The position numbers were made by a program, and so were the translations under genes. DNA of 30,459 nucleotides from a virus. The DNA is taken from positions 1 through 30,459 of the IMG/VR virus record IMGVR_UViG_3300027741_000190; one strand, 5' to 3'. How positions within the stretch are numbered: the stretch's first letter is position 1; each line of letters begins with the position of its first letter. This document shows positions 15,548 through 23,960 of the stretch, in pieces. A model generated the notes under the pieces. It did no database searches, was not told where the DNA came from, and was given only the letters and a program-made list of their open reading frames with translations.

Positions 15548-18138
15548 TGACGTTCCTTGCTCAACGCCGGTCTGGCCAAGTTGTCTCTATCTCTCTGGCC
15601 ACTGGAGGCTCTGGGTACACAGCCCCACCTGCCGTGAGCTTTTCTGGTGGCGGCGGCACTGGTGCGTCTGGTATCGCCCACATGGCCGGTACGCAGGTGG
15701 AATCGGTAGTTATAACAAATGGTGGAACTGGCTATACATCCTCTCCAACGGTCACCATCTCTGGCAACGCATCTGCGACCGCGGGCGTGTACACCGGCGC
15801 AGTGATTCCTGCTTCGTTTGTGCGATCCCGGTTTAATGATTTGTACGCCTTCGACGGCATGGGGCGCGGCTTGCGGTGGGACGGCTCGGCCAGCACAATG
15901 CAGCCCATCGGTCTTCAAAAGCCCTACAAAGGACCGGCAGTCACTATCGCCAGTTCCGCTCTTGCGGGCTATGTGGACGCCGTAAATGTGGTCAGCCCTG
16001 GCAGCGGCTATTCCGTTGCGCCGACCGTTACGTTTACGGGCGGCTCCCCCACAACGGCAGCGGTGGCACGCGCGGAGGCTGTGGGCGGGCGAATAATCGG
16101 CATCACGGTGTCAGAGCCGGGGGCTGGCTATCAGTCTGCACCATCTGTGACGCTAAGTGCCAGCAATGCCTCCGGTGCTGCTTTCTCTGTTGGAGTGCTG
16201 GGGTCTGTGCGTTCGGTCGCTATCGCTGGCGGTGGGACTGGCTACACCTCTGCCCCAACGGTTGTGTTCTCCACTGCACAAGGTCTGACCAAGGCCAACG
16301 CGACCGTCACCATTTCTGATTCGGGTTCGATCTCTTCCATTGATCTGCTGAGCGGCGGCACTGGAGCCACGGGGGCCGTGACTGCCTCTCTGAGCGGTGG
16401 CGGCGGTACGGGGGCCAGTTTGTCGGTCGGAATGCAGTATGGCGTCTCAGCTGTGACTGTCACCAACGGCGGGACGGGATTCCTGACGCCGCCCGCAATC
16501 TCGTTTCTCCCTGACATCACTGACACAACGGCATCCGATGCCGCAGCAACGGCCACTGTGTCAGGCGGCAGCGTCACTAAGGTTACCGTGTCTGGCGGCG
16601 GGATCTACTCGCTGCCACCCACGGTGGTCTTGGGCGACTACAACGCCACGGCAACGGCGACTGTCTCCAACGTGATGCGCGGCAAATACAAGTGCGCCAT
16701 TCGCTACATCGACTCCACGCCAGAGAAGTTCCGCGGGCCGGTCAGTTCATCGATCTCTGAGCTTGTGGAGGTGGACGTTCAGAACGGGGCCTCGTCGCTA
16801 ACGTGGACGCTTGCCCATGCTGGCTTGGATGACCGCGTCTACGCCGTGGAGTTGTGGCGCACCACCTCCGACCAGAGCGTCCTCCTATTCCGCGTGGCTA
16901 CGATTCTGCGCACAGCCGCCAATTTCACGGGCACATACACCGACACCCTCAACGACGACAAGCTGTCTGACACCACACGCACCGGCTACGGCTTGCTGCC
17001 CGTGACTCTTCCAAGCGGGCAGTTGAATGCGCGGCGTTTCGGTGTGCCTCCTGCCAACTTCTCGGTCGCCTGCATGTTCCAAGATCGCTGTTGGCTGGCT
17101 GTGGATACCACCGGGGAAAAGCCCAACAGCCTTTATTTCTCTGAGGTGGACGAACCCGAATCCATTCCGATGGAGAACGAGATCGTTGTGCAGGAGAACG
17201 CTGGCGACTCGGACGCCGTGGTTGCGCTTATCCCTCTTGGGTCGTTCCTCATCGCTGCCCAGGCTCGCCATCTCTACAGGCTGACCTATGTGGCCCAGCC
17301 GGTGCTTGACGCCAGCATCATGCTGGTGGCGTATCGGGGAGTCCTCAACAGCCGGTGCTGGGATGTGATGAGCGGAGTTGCTTTCATCGCAGATAGCTAC
17401 GGTATCTATGTGTTTGATGGCCAAAGCGACCAGCCGATCTCCGTGCCCGTCGATAACTACTTCCGCGACGGCATCATCGACTTCTCCAAGTCCTCACAGT
17501 TCTTTGTGCGTGCAGACTTGGCGACCAAGGTGGTTCGCTTTTTCTATTGCAACTCAACAGACACAGCCCCGGCGCGCGCTCTGTGCTATTCCGTTACCAC
17601 AAAGGCGTGGTGGGACGAGCAGTACGCAACGCCACTGACTGCCGCGGCACCTTACGCTGTCAGCAGCCAGCAGGGCGTGGCCTATGCAGCGTCTGGTTCC
17701 GGTTTTGTCCGCATGGCTGGGTACTCCGACAACGGCACTGCGATCCCGTACAGCTTCCGGTCAGGCAACCTGGAGATCGCCAACGAAGACGGCAGGCAGG
17801 CCGTTAGCGTCCTATACACGCCCACCACTGGCGATTCGTCGCTCTCACTGTCCCGGTACTTCAACGGCTCCGACACGGCGCGGCCAAACGCGGTGGCGAG
17901 TGATCGCGGAGATGGGTTCGTCCCGACCTCTCCCGGTTCCGCGTCTGTGCTTAACATGAATCGCACTCGCTCTACGCTGGGCGAGGCGAGCGGAGTGGCC
18001 CGCGCAATGTTCTACGGTGGCAACGAAGAGAGGGCCGCTGGATCCGACCGGCATGTCGCAATTGCCTTGGCTGGGACGCAAGCGTCTTCCGCTGACGCTC
18101 CTGCCATTCACACCGTCATTGTGGAGGGCGCGAAGTAG
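15547..18138 (+). CDS. Nozzle-like tail protein with inserted GGxGY beta repeats
   Basis: The 863-residue protein begins on the TAATG that ends the previous ORF. Residues 12-373 hold eight copies of a roughly 22-residue repeat (pattern V-x-x-V-x-V-x-x-G-G-T-G-Y-x-x-x-P-x-V-x-F) at 12-34, 51-73, 143-165, 183-204, 221-243, 262-284, 300-321 and 343-363. Between repeats 2 and 3 sits a propeller-blade-like segment (SRFNDLYAFDGMGRGLRW, 94-111). From about 376 the protein reads as a tail nozzle: KYKCAIRYIDS, NSLYFSEVDEPESIP, LIPLGSFLIAAQARHLYRL and IADSYGIYVFDG. So repeat modules appear spliced into a nozzle beta propeller, probably as outward decorations. The nozzle closes the distal tail channel in short-tailed phages. 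No lytic or depolymerase motif is seen. Confidence 0.78.
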   Translation: MTFLAQRRSGQVVSISLATGGSGYTAPPAVSFSGGGGTGASGIAHMAGTQVESVVITNGGTGYTSSPTVTISGNASATAGVYTGAVIPASFVRSRFNDLYAFDGMGRGLRWDGSASTMQPIGLQKPYKGPAVTIASSALAGYVDAVNVVSPGSGYSVAPTVTFTGGSPTTAAVARAEAVGGRIIGITVSEPGAGYQSAPSVTLSASNASGAAFSVGVLGSVRSVAIAGGGTGYTSAPTVVFSTAQGLTKANATVTISDSGSISSIDLLSGGTGATGAVTASLSGGGGTGASLSVGMQYGVSAVTVTNGGTGFLTPPAISFLPDITDTTASDAAATATVSGGSVTKVTVSGGGIYSLPPTVVLGDYNATATATVSNVMRGKYKCAIRYIDSTPEKFRGPVSSSISELVEVDVQNGASSLTWTLAHAGLDDRVYAVELWRTTSDQSVLLFRVATILRTAANFTGTYTDTLNDDKLSDTTRTGYGLLPVTLPSGQLNARRFGVPPANFSVACMFQDRCWLAVDTTGEKPNSLYFSEVDEPESIPMENEIVVQENAGDSDAVVALIPLGSFLIAAQARHLYRLTYVAQPVLDASIMLVAYRGVLNSRCWDVMSGVAFIADSYGIYVFDGQSDQPISVPVDNYFRDGIIDFSKSSQFFVRADLATKVVRFFYCNSTDTAPARALCYSVTTKAWWDEQYATPLTAAAPYAVSSQQGVAYAASGSGFVRMAGYSDNGTAIPYSFRSGNLEIANEDGRQAVSVLYTPTTGDSSLSLSRYFNGSDTARPNAVASDRGDGFVPTSPGSASVLNMNRTRSTLGEASGVARAMFYGGNEERAAGSDRHVAIALAGTQASSADAPAIHTVIVEGAK

Positions 18139-19334
18139 TGTTCACACAGAGCATGCCTGCACTGGCGCAGGCTCTGTCCGGCGCACTTCCAGAGGAAGCA
18201 CTGCGTCAACTGATGCAGTCGCTGGGCAACTGCCAGCAGCCGCTCACGCACCGAGGTGCTATCAATCTCCAGCAGCCTGCCTCCACGGGCGTGGGCGGGC
18301 TGGCTCGCCCTGGCGCTTGGAGTCCTTCCGACTACTCGGGCTTTTTACCTACAGCTGGGCAAGACGTTTTTGTCGATATTGCGGGAGACAAAAACTACAA
18401 CACCAATAACACCAACAACTACGGTGGGCACCAGTTTAACTTCCCGATAAACCAAGACTTCACCTACAACAATTATTTCGGTGGAGACACGTTCAACGTG
18501 GCTGGCGACAGTACGTTCAACAACACATTCACCAACAATGCCAACACCACTCGGCTCAATGTTGAGTACATCAACAACACATACGTTGGTGGGGATGGGC
18601 GAGATGGTGCAGCCGGGGCCAACGGCTTTAACGGCATGGACGGCTTCAACGGCCGGAACGGCATCGATGGCGTGACGCGCGTGTTTTTCTTTGGCGGCGG
18701 CAGGCAGGGCGTGCGTCAAACCAAAGCGTTGATCTCTGAAGTCAACGTGAAAGGCTCCGTGGTTGTCCCCACGGTCACAGCCGCTACGGTATCGTCCACG
18801 GCAGTAACTGTTGGCACCTCGCAGCGGGAGGTGACGGTCACCGTAAACGGGACAGCAACGGTCCCGACAGTCAAAAGCGCCAGCGTGAGTACCATTCCCA
18901 CTGGAGGTACGTTCTCGGCCACGCCCACCGGGATTGCCGCTGCGGCTACCCTTGGCACGCTGGCCGGAGTAGTGGCCTATAAATATGCGTCAGGAGGATA
19001 CCTGGACGCCTCTTGCAATCTTGTGCTGACCTACGCCAGCACAACGGCAGCTGTGACGATTTCTGGATCACCCGCGGTTACTATCAGTTCGCAGGGGGCC
19101 GTGTCCGGTCCAGTCACTCTGACGGGTTCTACCTCCGCACCCGTCACATTGACTGCGGGCACGGCGAGTGTTGCTGTGCCATCGACGGGGTACTTCTTCA
19201 TTACGGAGCCGACTGGGGCAGGCACTTTGCAGACGGCCGCCGTTACGATAGCGGCAAGTACGGCTACCAAGCAGTTGATCCTCAAAGTCAACACTCCGCG
19301 CGCTGACTTGATTACATATCTGAGGCCCAACTAG
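18138..19334 (+). CDS. Asn-rich, collagen-like fibre protein (GTG start)
   Basis: The GTG start overlaps the previous TAG by one base. The 398-residue product has a short helical head (residues 1-35), then an Asn-rich zone at about 86-150 built of NTN, NNT, NNY and TFNNTF elements. An uninterrupted collagen-like stretch follows: Gly at every third position from 154 to 178, eight triplets. The remaining 220 residues are Thr/Val/Ala-rich beta repeats, as in fibre shafts. Collagen triplets in phage proteins commonly form trimeric fibre stalks. This is probably a side fibre or appendage bound to the nozzle. Location between the nozzle and the Cys-rich lectin supports a virion surface role. No enzyme motif is visible. 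Confidence 0.8.
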   Translation: MFTQSMPALAQALSGALPEEALRQLMQSLGNCQQPLTHRGAINLQQPASTGVGGLARPGAWSPSDYSGFLPTAGQDVFVDIAGDKNYNTNNTNNYGGHQFNFPINQDFTYNNYFGGDTFNVAGDSTFNNTFTNNANTTRLNVEYINNTYVGGDGRDGAAGANGFNGMDGFNGRNGIDGVTRVFFFGGGRQGVRQTKALISEVNVKGSVVVPTVTAATVSSTAVTVGTSQREVTVTVNGTATVPTVKSASVSTIPTGGTFSATPTGIAAAATLGTLAGVVAYKYASGGYLDASCNLVLTYASTTAAVTISGSPAVTISSQGAVSGPVTLTGSTSAPVTLTAGTASVAVPSTGYFFITEPTGAGTLQTAAVTIAASTATKQLILKVNTPRADLITYLRPN

Positions 19335-19336
19335 CC

Positions 19337-20560
19337 ATGCCATGTGCCTGTTGCGAGACTGGTCGGTGCTGCGATTCCTTTTCCAATTCCTGCTCTGAAA
19401 TCAACCACTCGTTTTGCGCCTACTTAGGAAGCCGGTACAACTTTTCCCAAGGTACATGTGCTGCCACCGCGTGCATCGACCTAAACGGACGTTCTACTTG
19501 CAGTCTTACGGACTACTGTCAGTGTACTGGCAATTACCGCACATCCACTGCGGTCGCGACTTGCAATTGCAATTCATTGATTGCAGCGGGCTACACCAAA
19601 GGTGGGTGCGACTGGTTCAATTGCACTGCATGTGATTCCGCCACGGGCACTTGTGTGAGTGCGTGCCCCGCCTACCGATCTTGTTGCGCAGGAACGTGTT
19701 GTCCAGTTTCGCAAACTTGCACTGCGGGAACATGCACTGATCGCTGCACATCCCCGTCCACATTTTGTTTAACATCAACCGGGGCCACCAGTGTTGCTTA
19801 CGAATGCTGCACAACCGGCCAGAAATGTTGCGGCTCATCGGGCTGCTTGGCGACAACGACCACTAACTTCACCGTTGACGTTACCCAGAACGTGTGGGTT
19901 GACACGGGCGTAACGATTGCTACGGGGACGGGCGTGACCATCACGGCCAGCGGCACGGTACAGTGGGCAGGAGCCGGTTCGACGGTTACGCCAAACGGCG
20001 TGGCGGCAGGAGTCTGCTACAACTTTACGAGTTGCTCCCCAGCCACCGCATTGTGTCACATGGCCCTAATTGGCCGCATCGGTTCCAGCGGCACCCCGTT
20101 CCTTGTGGGTTCCAGCTACTCAGGATCTCCCGGTGTAGGGAGACTGTACCTCAGACAGAACGACAGCTGCGTTTCCGACAACAGCGGAACCTTCACTGGG
20201 ACCATCGTCACGGACCCATGCCCTGGCTACACCCCAGCGGCCATTGGTGAGCCAATCGTTTACGCAGCCGGGGAGGAACCGCCAAAACAGTTACCGGGGC
20301 CGGGGTCGGAAATGAAACTGTTATTGGGTCTGGTGGGGATCGTCGCCTCCCCCACATGCAGCTGTAACGCCCGGGCCGCACAGATGGACACTTGGGGCGA
20401 ATGGGAGTGTCTGAAACGCTTCCCAGAAATCTGCGGCTGGCTCAAAGAAGAGGCCGAGAAGCGGGAATTGTGGTTTTTCCCACCGGCCGGGGTGGCTTTG
20501 ATTCTGGCTGCGATTTCCTTGTCGGCACTGAAACGACCGTTCCGGGGCATTCATAGGTAG
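19337..20560 (+). CDS. Cys-rich / LecA-like lectin / transmembrane protein
   Basis: The 407-residue product has four parts. Residues 1-171 contain 32 cysteines, many as CC or CxC pairs (CACC, RCC, SCC, TCC, ECC, KCC), resembling small disulfide-rich or granulin/EGF-like repeats. Residues about 177-292 match the PA-IL (LecA) galactose-binding lectin pattern: VWVDTGV ... TITASGTVQW ... ALIGRIGSSGTPFLVG ... GRLYLRQND ... DNSGTFTGTI. The Asn-Asp and Asp-Asn pairs are placed like the calcium/sugar ligands of LecA. Residues 341-366 form a C-x-C ... Q-M-D-T-W-G ... C ... C box that I recall at the C-termini of uncultured phage proteins. A hydrophobic helix (about 381-398) followed by basic residues could span a membrane. 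Nothing resembles a signal peptide at the N-terminus. Role: probably glycan binding. Confidence 0.8.
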   Translation: MPCACCETGRCCDSFSNSCSEINHSFCAYLGSRYNFSQGTCAATACIDLNGRSTCSLTDYCQCTGNYRTSTAVATCNCNSLIAAGYTKGGCDWFNCTACDSATGTCVSACPAYRSCCAGTCCPVSQTCTAGTCTDRCTSPSTFCLTSTGATSVAYECCTTGQKCCGSSGCLATTTTNFTVDVTQNVWVDTGVTIATGTGVTITASGTVQWAGAGSTVTPNGVAAGVCYNFTSCSPATALCHMALIGRIGSSGTPFLVGSSYSGSPGVGRLYLRQNDSCVSDNSGTFTGTIVTDPCPGYTPAAIGEPIVYAAGEEPPKQLPGPGSEMKLLLGLVGIVASPTCSCNARAAQMDTWGEWECLKRFPEICGWLKEEAEKRELWFFPPAGVALILAAISLSALKRPFRGIHR

Positions 20561-20569
20561 GAGACTTTC

Positions 20570-21763
20570 ATGGCATTTAACGGTTCCATCATTGCCCCTT
20601 GGGGGGCCAACACGGCCAAGGAATACGCCACGGCCGTTGGCTCGCAGATCGCCGCTGCCCCCGGTCAGTTCGGCCAGACTCTTGGTGGGATGTACGACTC
20701 CTACAACAAGGGCTATGGCACATACAACCAGGGCCTTGCCAACCTTGGCAACAGCTACGCGCAGAACTACGCCGCCATGGCGGGTGGGATCGGCGGCGTG
20801 GCAAACGCTCTGGGAAATACGTGGAACAACGCCCAAGCCAACAACCAAGCGTCTTCTGCTGCCGAGGCGGCGCGACAGGCCGCGGTGTCCAATCTCGGCA
20901 CGGCGGCTATGGCGAACTACGGCAACGTCGCTGGGCAAGGACTGCAGGCGTGGGCTGCGAACCAGAACGGATACCAGAAGTCACTGACTGATATGAATGT
21001 CGGCAACCAGAACGCCGTCAGCCAGTTGGGTGTGGGTCGGTACAACGCTTTGGCTGGCCTGGGCAAGTCCGGTGCTGCGATGCAGGTCGGCCGCGATGTC
21101 TCCGCTGCGCTTCCGGGGCTGGCCGGTAATGCCTCCGTTGGATCTCCTGCTAGTGGCGGCGATGGATTCCGCATGCTGGATGGCCTGCGCGGCGACATCA
21201 ATAACGGCGCTGAGCTAAACGCCTTGGCACGCACGCATGACGCCGACGTTGGCTCCCTCAATGCCGACCAAGCCATTGCCCGCAACACGCCGCGTACGAT
21301 GGTGAGCGATGCCTATGGCGCACTGATGGACTTCAACAAGCTGAATCTCGGCGCGTCCCGCAATGGAATGAACCAGTTCTATGACTTCGCCCGAGAGTCC
21401 CAGGCAAACAACTACCACCCCGGCCAAGCCATCCCAACCGGCTCGCTCTTGGATGCTCTAGCTGGCGGTTACACCGACTCTGCAAATCGAATTGGCGGCG
21501 TGCAGAAGGACATGAACTCTGGCTGGTCAGACAACAAGAACATCTACAAATCTTCCGTGGCGGGCGTGAACGATCTGTTCAATCGCAGTATCGGCAACAC
21601 GGGCGCGTTTAACAGCGCGGCACAGAATCAGCAGGCCGAATATGCAATGCAGGACGCCGCACTGGCCCGCAGCAAGCAGCAGGCCGACAGGCAGCGGAAG
21701 GACATTCTGGCCAAGTTTGGTTCGCCCGCAGCCTACTCTCGCGCCCTCAACGGATACGCCTAA
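20570..21763 (+). CDS. Internal virion (ejection-type) protein, Ala/Asn/Gly-rich
   Basis: The 397-residue protein is rich in Ala, Asn, Gly and Gln, with long stretches of low-complexity helix (YNKGYGTYNQGLANLG, ANALGNTWNNAQANNQ). There is no enzymatic signature, signal peptide or membrane segment. Compositions and gene order like this, right after the nozzle and fibre genes, are typical of podovirus internal virion proteins that are ejected with the DNA and may form a channel across the host envelope. The ORF begins ten bases after the previous stop with a GGAG close upstream and ends on a TAATG overlap, so it is coupled to the next gene. The role is inferred. Confidence 0.65.
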   Translation: MAFNGSIIAPWGANTAKEYATAVGSQIAAAPGQFGQTLGGMYDSYNKGYGTYNQGLANLGNSYAQNYAAMAGGIGGVANALGNTWNNAQANNQASSAAEAARQAAVSNLGTAAMANYGNVAGQGLQAWAANQNGYQKSLTDMNVGNQNAVSQLGVGRYNALAGLGKSGAAMQVGRDVSAALPGLAGNASVGSPASGGDGFRMLDGLRGDINNGAELNALARTHDADVGSLNADQAIARNTPRTMVSDAYGALMDFNKLNLGASRNGMNQFYDFARESQANNYHPGQAIPTGSLLDALAGGYTDSANRIGGVQKDMNSGWSDNKNIYKSSVAGVNDLFNRSIGNTGAFNSAAQNQQAEYAMQDAALARSKQQADRQRKDILAKFGSPAAYSRALNGYA

Positions 21764-22029
21764 TGCAGTCACCATACGCCGCTTATCCGCAGGGGCACCA
21801 GGACGTTCTGAATTCGTTGCTGCAAAGCAACCAAGCGTCGAACGACATGGGAGCCGCCCGCCGTCAGTCTGATCTCGGCAAACAGGCCAAGCAGTTCGCC
21901 CAGCAGTACGCGCTCCAGGGCCTGCAGAATCAGATCCAATCGCAGGGCTATGGCAACAACCTTGCGCAAAGCAAGCTGGACGGCGTCTTCGGGCCAGCGG
22001 GCAACATCTTGCGAGGGCTGTTTAATTGA
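21763..22029 (+). CDS. Small Gln-rich virion protein
   Basis: The 88-residue product starts on the TAATG overlap with the previous gene. It is Gln/Ala/Ser-rich and mostly helical (QAKQFAQQYALQGLQNQIQ), ending FGPAGNILRGLFN. It belongs to the same compositional family as its neighbours on both sides. The two following products share the final G-x-L-x-N type ending (LRGLFN here, LGGLLN in the next). That suggests related small internal or tail components, possibly diverged duplicates. Function is otherwise unknown. Confidence 0.6.
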   Translation: MQSPYAAYPQGHQDVLNSLLQSNQASNDMGAARRQSDLGKQAKQFAQQYALQGLQNQIQSQGYGNNLAQSKLDGVFGPAGNILRGLFN

Positions 22030-22403
22030 TTCCACAGCAGAAGATTAACGCCAACTTCAACAACGAATACGCCAATGCGATCTCGCTTGGAGATCCCCGT
22101 CTGCAGGTGAAGCAGATGGACCGCGGTGGCATGTCACGCGGCGCGGGACAGATGAGCAACGCCGGAATGCAGGGCGCGGCGAAGATGGCCGATGGCATCG
22201 CGCAGGCGTACGGCAACAAGCAAACGGCGCAGGACTACAACAACGCCTACTCCCTGCAGAACCAGCAGTCCGATGCCTCGCAGCAACAGGCACTGCAGGG
22301 CCTATTGCAGCAGCAGCAATACAACAACCAGATGGCCGCACAGCAGCGGCAGAACTCTGCGATGAACTTTGCGACTTCGATTCTTGGAGGCTTGCTTAAC
22401 TAA
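22026..22403 (+). CDS. Gln/Asn-rich virion protein, TTG start
   Basis: Translation starts at TTG 22026, which forms a TTGA overlap with the previous stop, with GCGAGG upstream. No ATG in frame would keep the Gln/Asn-rich N-terminal part. The 125 residues read as a single low-complexity helix-rich unit, ending QQQQYNNQMAAQQRQNS and then ATSILGGLLN. The terminal hydrophobic segment could be membrane-active, as expected of an ejection protein. The sequence resembles the previous product in composition and C-terminal pattern. Nothing enzymatic is visible. Confidence 0.6.
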   Translation: MIPQQKINANFNNEYANAISLGDPRLQVKQMDRGGMSRGAGQMSNAGMQGAAKMADGIAQAYGNKQTAQDYNNAYSLQNQQSDASQQQALQGLLQQQQYNNQMAAQQRQNSAMNFATSILGGLLN

Positions 22404-22696
22404 TGGCACGCATTGATTTTGACTTGGACGATCTGACGCAGGCTGGACTGAAGCGGCTGGTGAAGCAGCTGCTCTCGGCCAGCGACGATGAGGAAAAGAA
22501 GATCGTCGCCAAGCTGGGCAAGCAAGGCCCTGCGGAAGAGAAGGCAGAGGGCAAGCCTCACAAGCAGAGGAACGATCTTGCAGACTTGGACGAAGAGATG
22601 CACGGCAAGCCGAATACCCCGATGGTTGAAGAAGACGATGGCCCAGAGGACGGCGAAGAGATGCCTGCGTTTCCAACGAAGAAGGGCAAGAAGTAA
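22403..22696 (+). CDS. Small highly charged, acidic-tailed protein
   Basis: The 97-residue product begins MARIDFDLDDLTQAG and is very rich in Glu, Asp and Lys. It has an EEDDGPEDGEE acidic patch close to the C-terminus followed by a KKGKK tail. Such highly charged small proteins in this position could be scaffold-like chaperones or linkers for the ejection proteins, but no family is recognised. Start and stop both overlap neighbours (TAATG), indicating translational coupling. GGAGG at 22386-22390 lies 12 bases before the ATG. Confidence 0.6.
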   Translation: MARIDFDLDDLTQAGLKRLVKQLLSASDDEEKKIVAKLGKQGPAEEKAEGKPHKQRNDLADLDEEMHGKPNTPMVEEDDGPEDGEEMPAFPTKKGKK

Positions 22697-23952
22697 TGGC
22701 CAATCCTATTAAGTGGCTGGACGATCTGATTTCCAGCGGCGCAAGCGGCGTGAACTCTGTCTGGCTGAAACGCGCCGCAGACGCTGGCGTGATTAAGCCC
22801 GGGATGTCGGCTGACGAGATATACCGCGCCGCATCCGGCATGGCAGTCCCGCCCCCAACCCGCCAGCTTCAGCTTCCTATGGGAAGTGACTCTGCCGGTG
22901 ATGGCGTCCGCTCGTTGATCCCCTACGACAACGGTGCCCGCGGGTTTCAGATGGGCGCGAACAACACCCGCACGCCTGCTACTGTCCCATCCCCGGGCAC
23001 GGGCATGATCCCTTCTCCTCCGCGTGGACTGGGTGGCCCCGCTCAACCGCGTATCGGCACCACCGCTGGCGTTCGCTCTGGCGGATCGTACGAATCGCTC
23101 AGCCCAGCAGACCAGAGCGCGTGGGATGACATGGTTCGCCAATTTGATACCGAGCGTCCATTTGCTTTGGATGCCAACGGCCAAATCACTATGTCTCCCC
23201 GTGGCTTAGCTTTGTCCCGCGAAGGCCAGAAGGCGCTCCCCGCCCCAGCGCGGAAAACCCTGCCTGCGCCTGCCTCTACTGCGATGCGTGACCAGCAGGC
23301 AGTCGATGGTATTGCTAGCCAGTTCGACAACGTGATGGGTGGGCGTGCCCCCACGGAGGATCTTCAACTCGCTCCATACGGCTACAGCGGCTCGCGCGCC
23401 GCCTCTGCCGCTCCTGCTTCCGGCGGCATTCCTGCTTGGGCCAAAGCGGCTGCGGGTGCTGGTCTGATCGGTGCTGGTGCTACCGCGTACAACATGATGC
23501 CCAAGGGGATGCGGTCCAAGGAGTCAGAGGCTGTTGGTGAGCTAGACAGCACCGATGGCACCGCGGATCTTGTCGAAGAGAGTCGCCCTGCTCCAAAAGT
23601 AGAAGCGCCGCCTGCACCGGAAGTCAGCCCCCGCGACCAAGCCCAGGCTCTGATTGCAAAACTGAATCAGATGCGCCGACAAGCCGGGGGCGAAGTACCC
23701 GAGGCCCCGCAGATGATGCAGGAAATCAATAGGCTTATGGCGATGAGCAATCAGAGCCGTAACGCCATGACTCCGCAGCAGGCCCAAGGCTCCAACGATC
23801 CGCACATCCAAGCTCAGGCTCTCATTGCCCAGTTGAACGAGATGCGGCAGCGGGCGGGCGGTGAAGTCCCGCAGGCCCAGCAGATCATGGCGGAAGTCCG
23901 CAGGTTGCAAGCCATGGGTGATCAGCAGCGCAACTACGCACAGACACGGTAG
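22696..23952 (+). CDS. Internal virion protein with duplicated C-terminal helical repeat
   Basis: The 418-residue product has a helical head, a long Pro/Ala/Gly-rich disordered middle, and a hydrophobic helix at 247-265 (AWAKAAAGAGLIGAGATAY) that might insert in a membrane. Its C-terminus has two copies of a 41-residue unit, at 316-356 and 373-413, each A-Q-A-L-I-A-x-L-N-x-M-R ending near a QxR-N. The repeats are amphipathic and probably form a helical bundle. Composition and position fit an internal or ejection protein that crosses the host envelope. No lysozyme or peptidase motif is seen. Confidence 0.62.
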   Translation: MANPIKWLDDLISSGASGVNSVWLKRAADAGVIKPGMSADEIYRAASGMAVPPPTRQLQLPMGSDSAGDGVRSLIPYDNGARGFQMGANNTRTPATVPSPGTGMIPSPPRGLGGPAQPRIGTTAGVRSGGSYESLSPADQSAWDDMVRQFDTERPFALDANGQITMSPRGLALSREGQKALPAPARKTLPAPASTAMRDQQAVDGIASQFDNVMGGRAPTEDLQLAPYGYSGSRAASAAPASGGIPAWAKAAAGAGLIGAGATAYNMMPKGMRSKESEAVGELDSTDGTADLVEESRPAPKVEAPPAPEVSPRDQAQALIAKLNQMRRQAGGEVPEAPQMMQEINRLMAMSNQSRNAMTPQQAQGSNDPHIQAQALIAQLNEMRQRAGGEVPQAQQIMAEVRRLQAMGDQQRNYAQTR

Positions 23953-23960
23953 GAGAGAAG

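Noticed and set aside
15580-16640. CRISPR-like array in the GGxGY repeat region
   Set aside because: Repeats are protein-level, degenerate in DNA and in frame; no uniform spacers are present.
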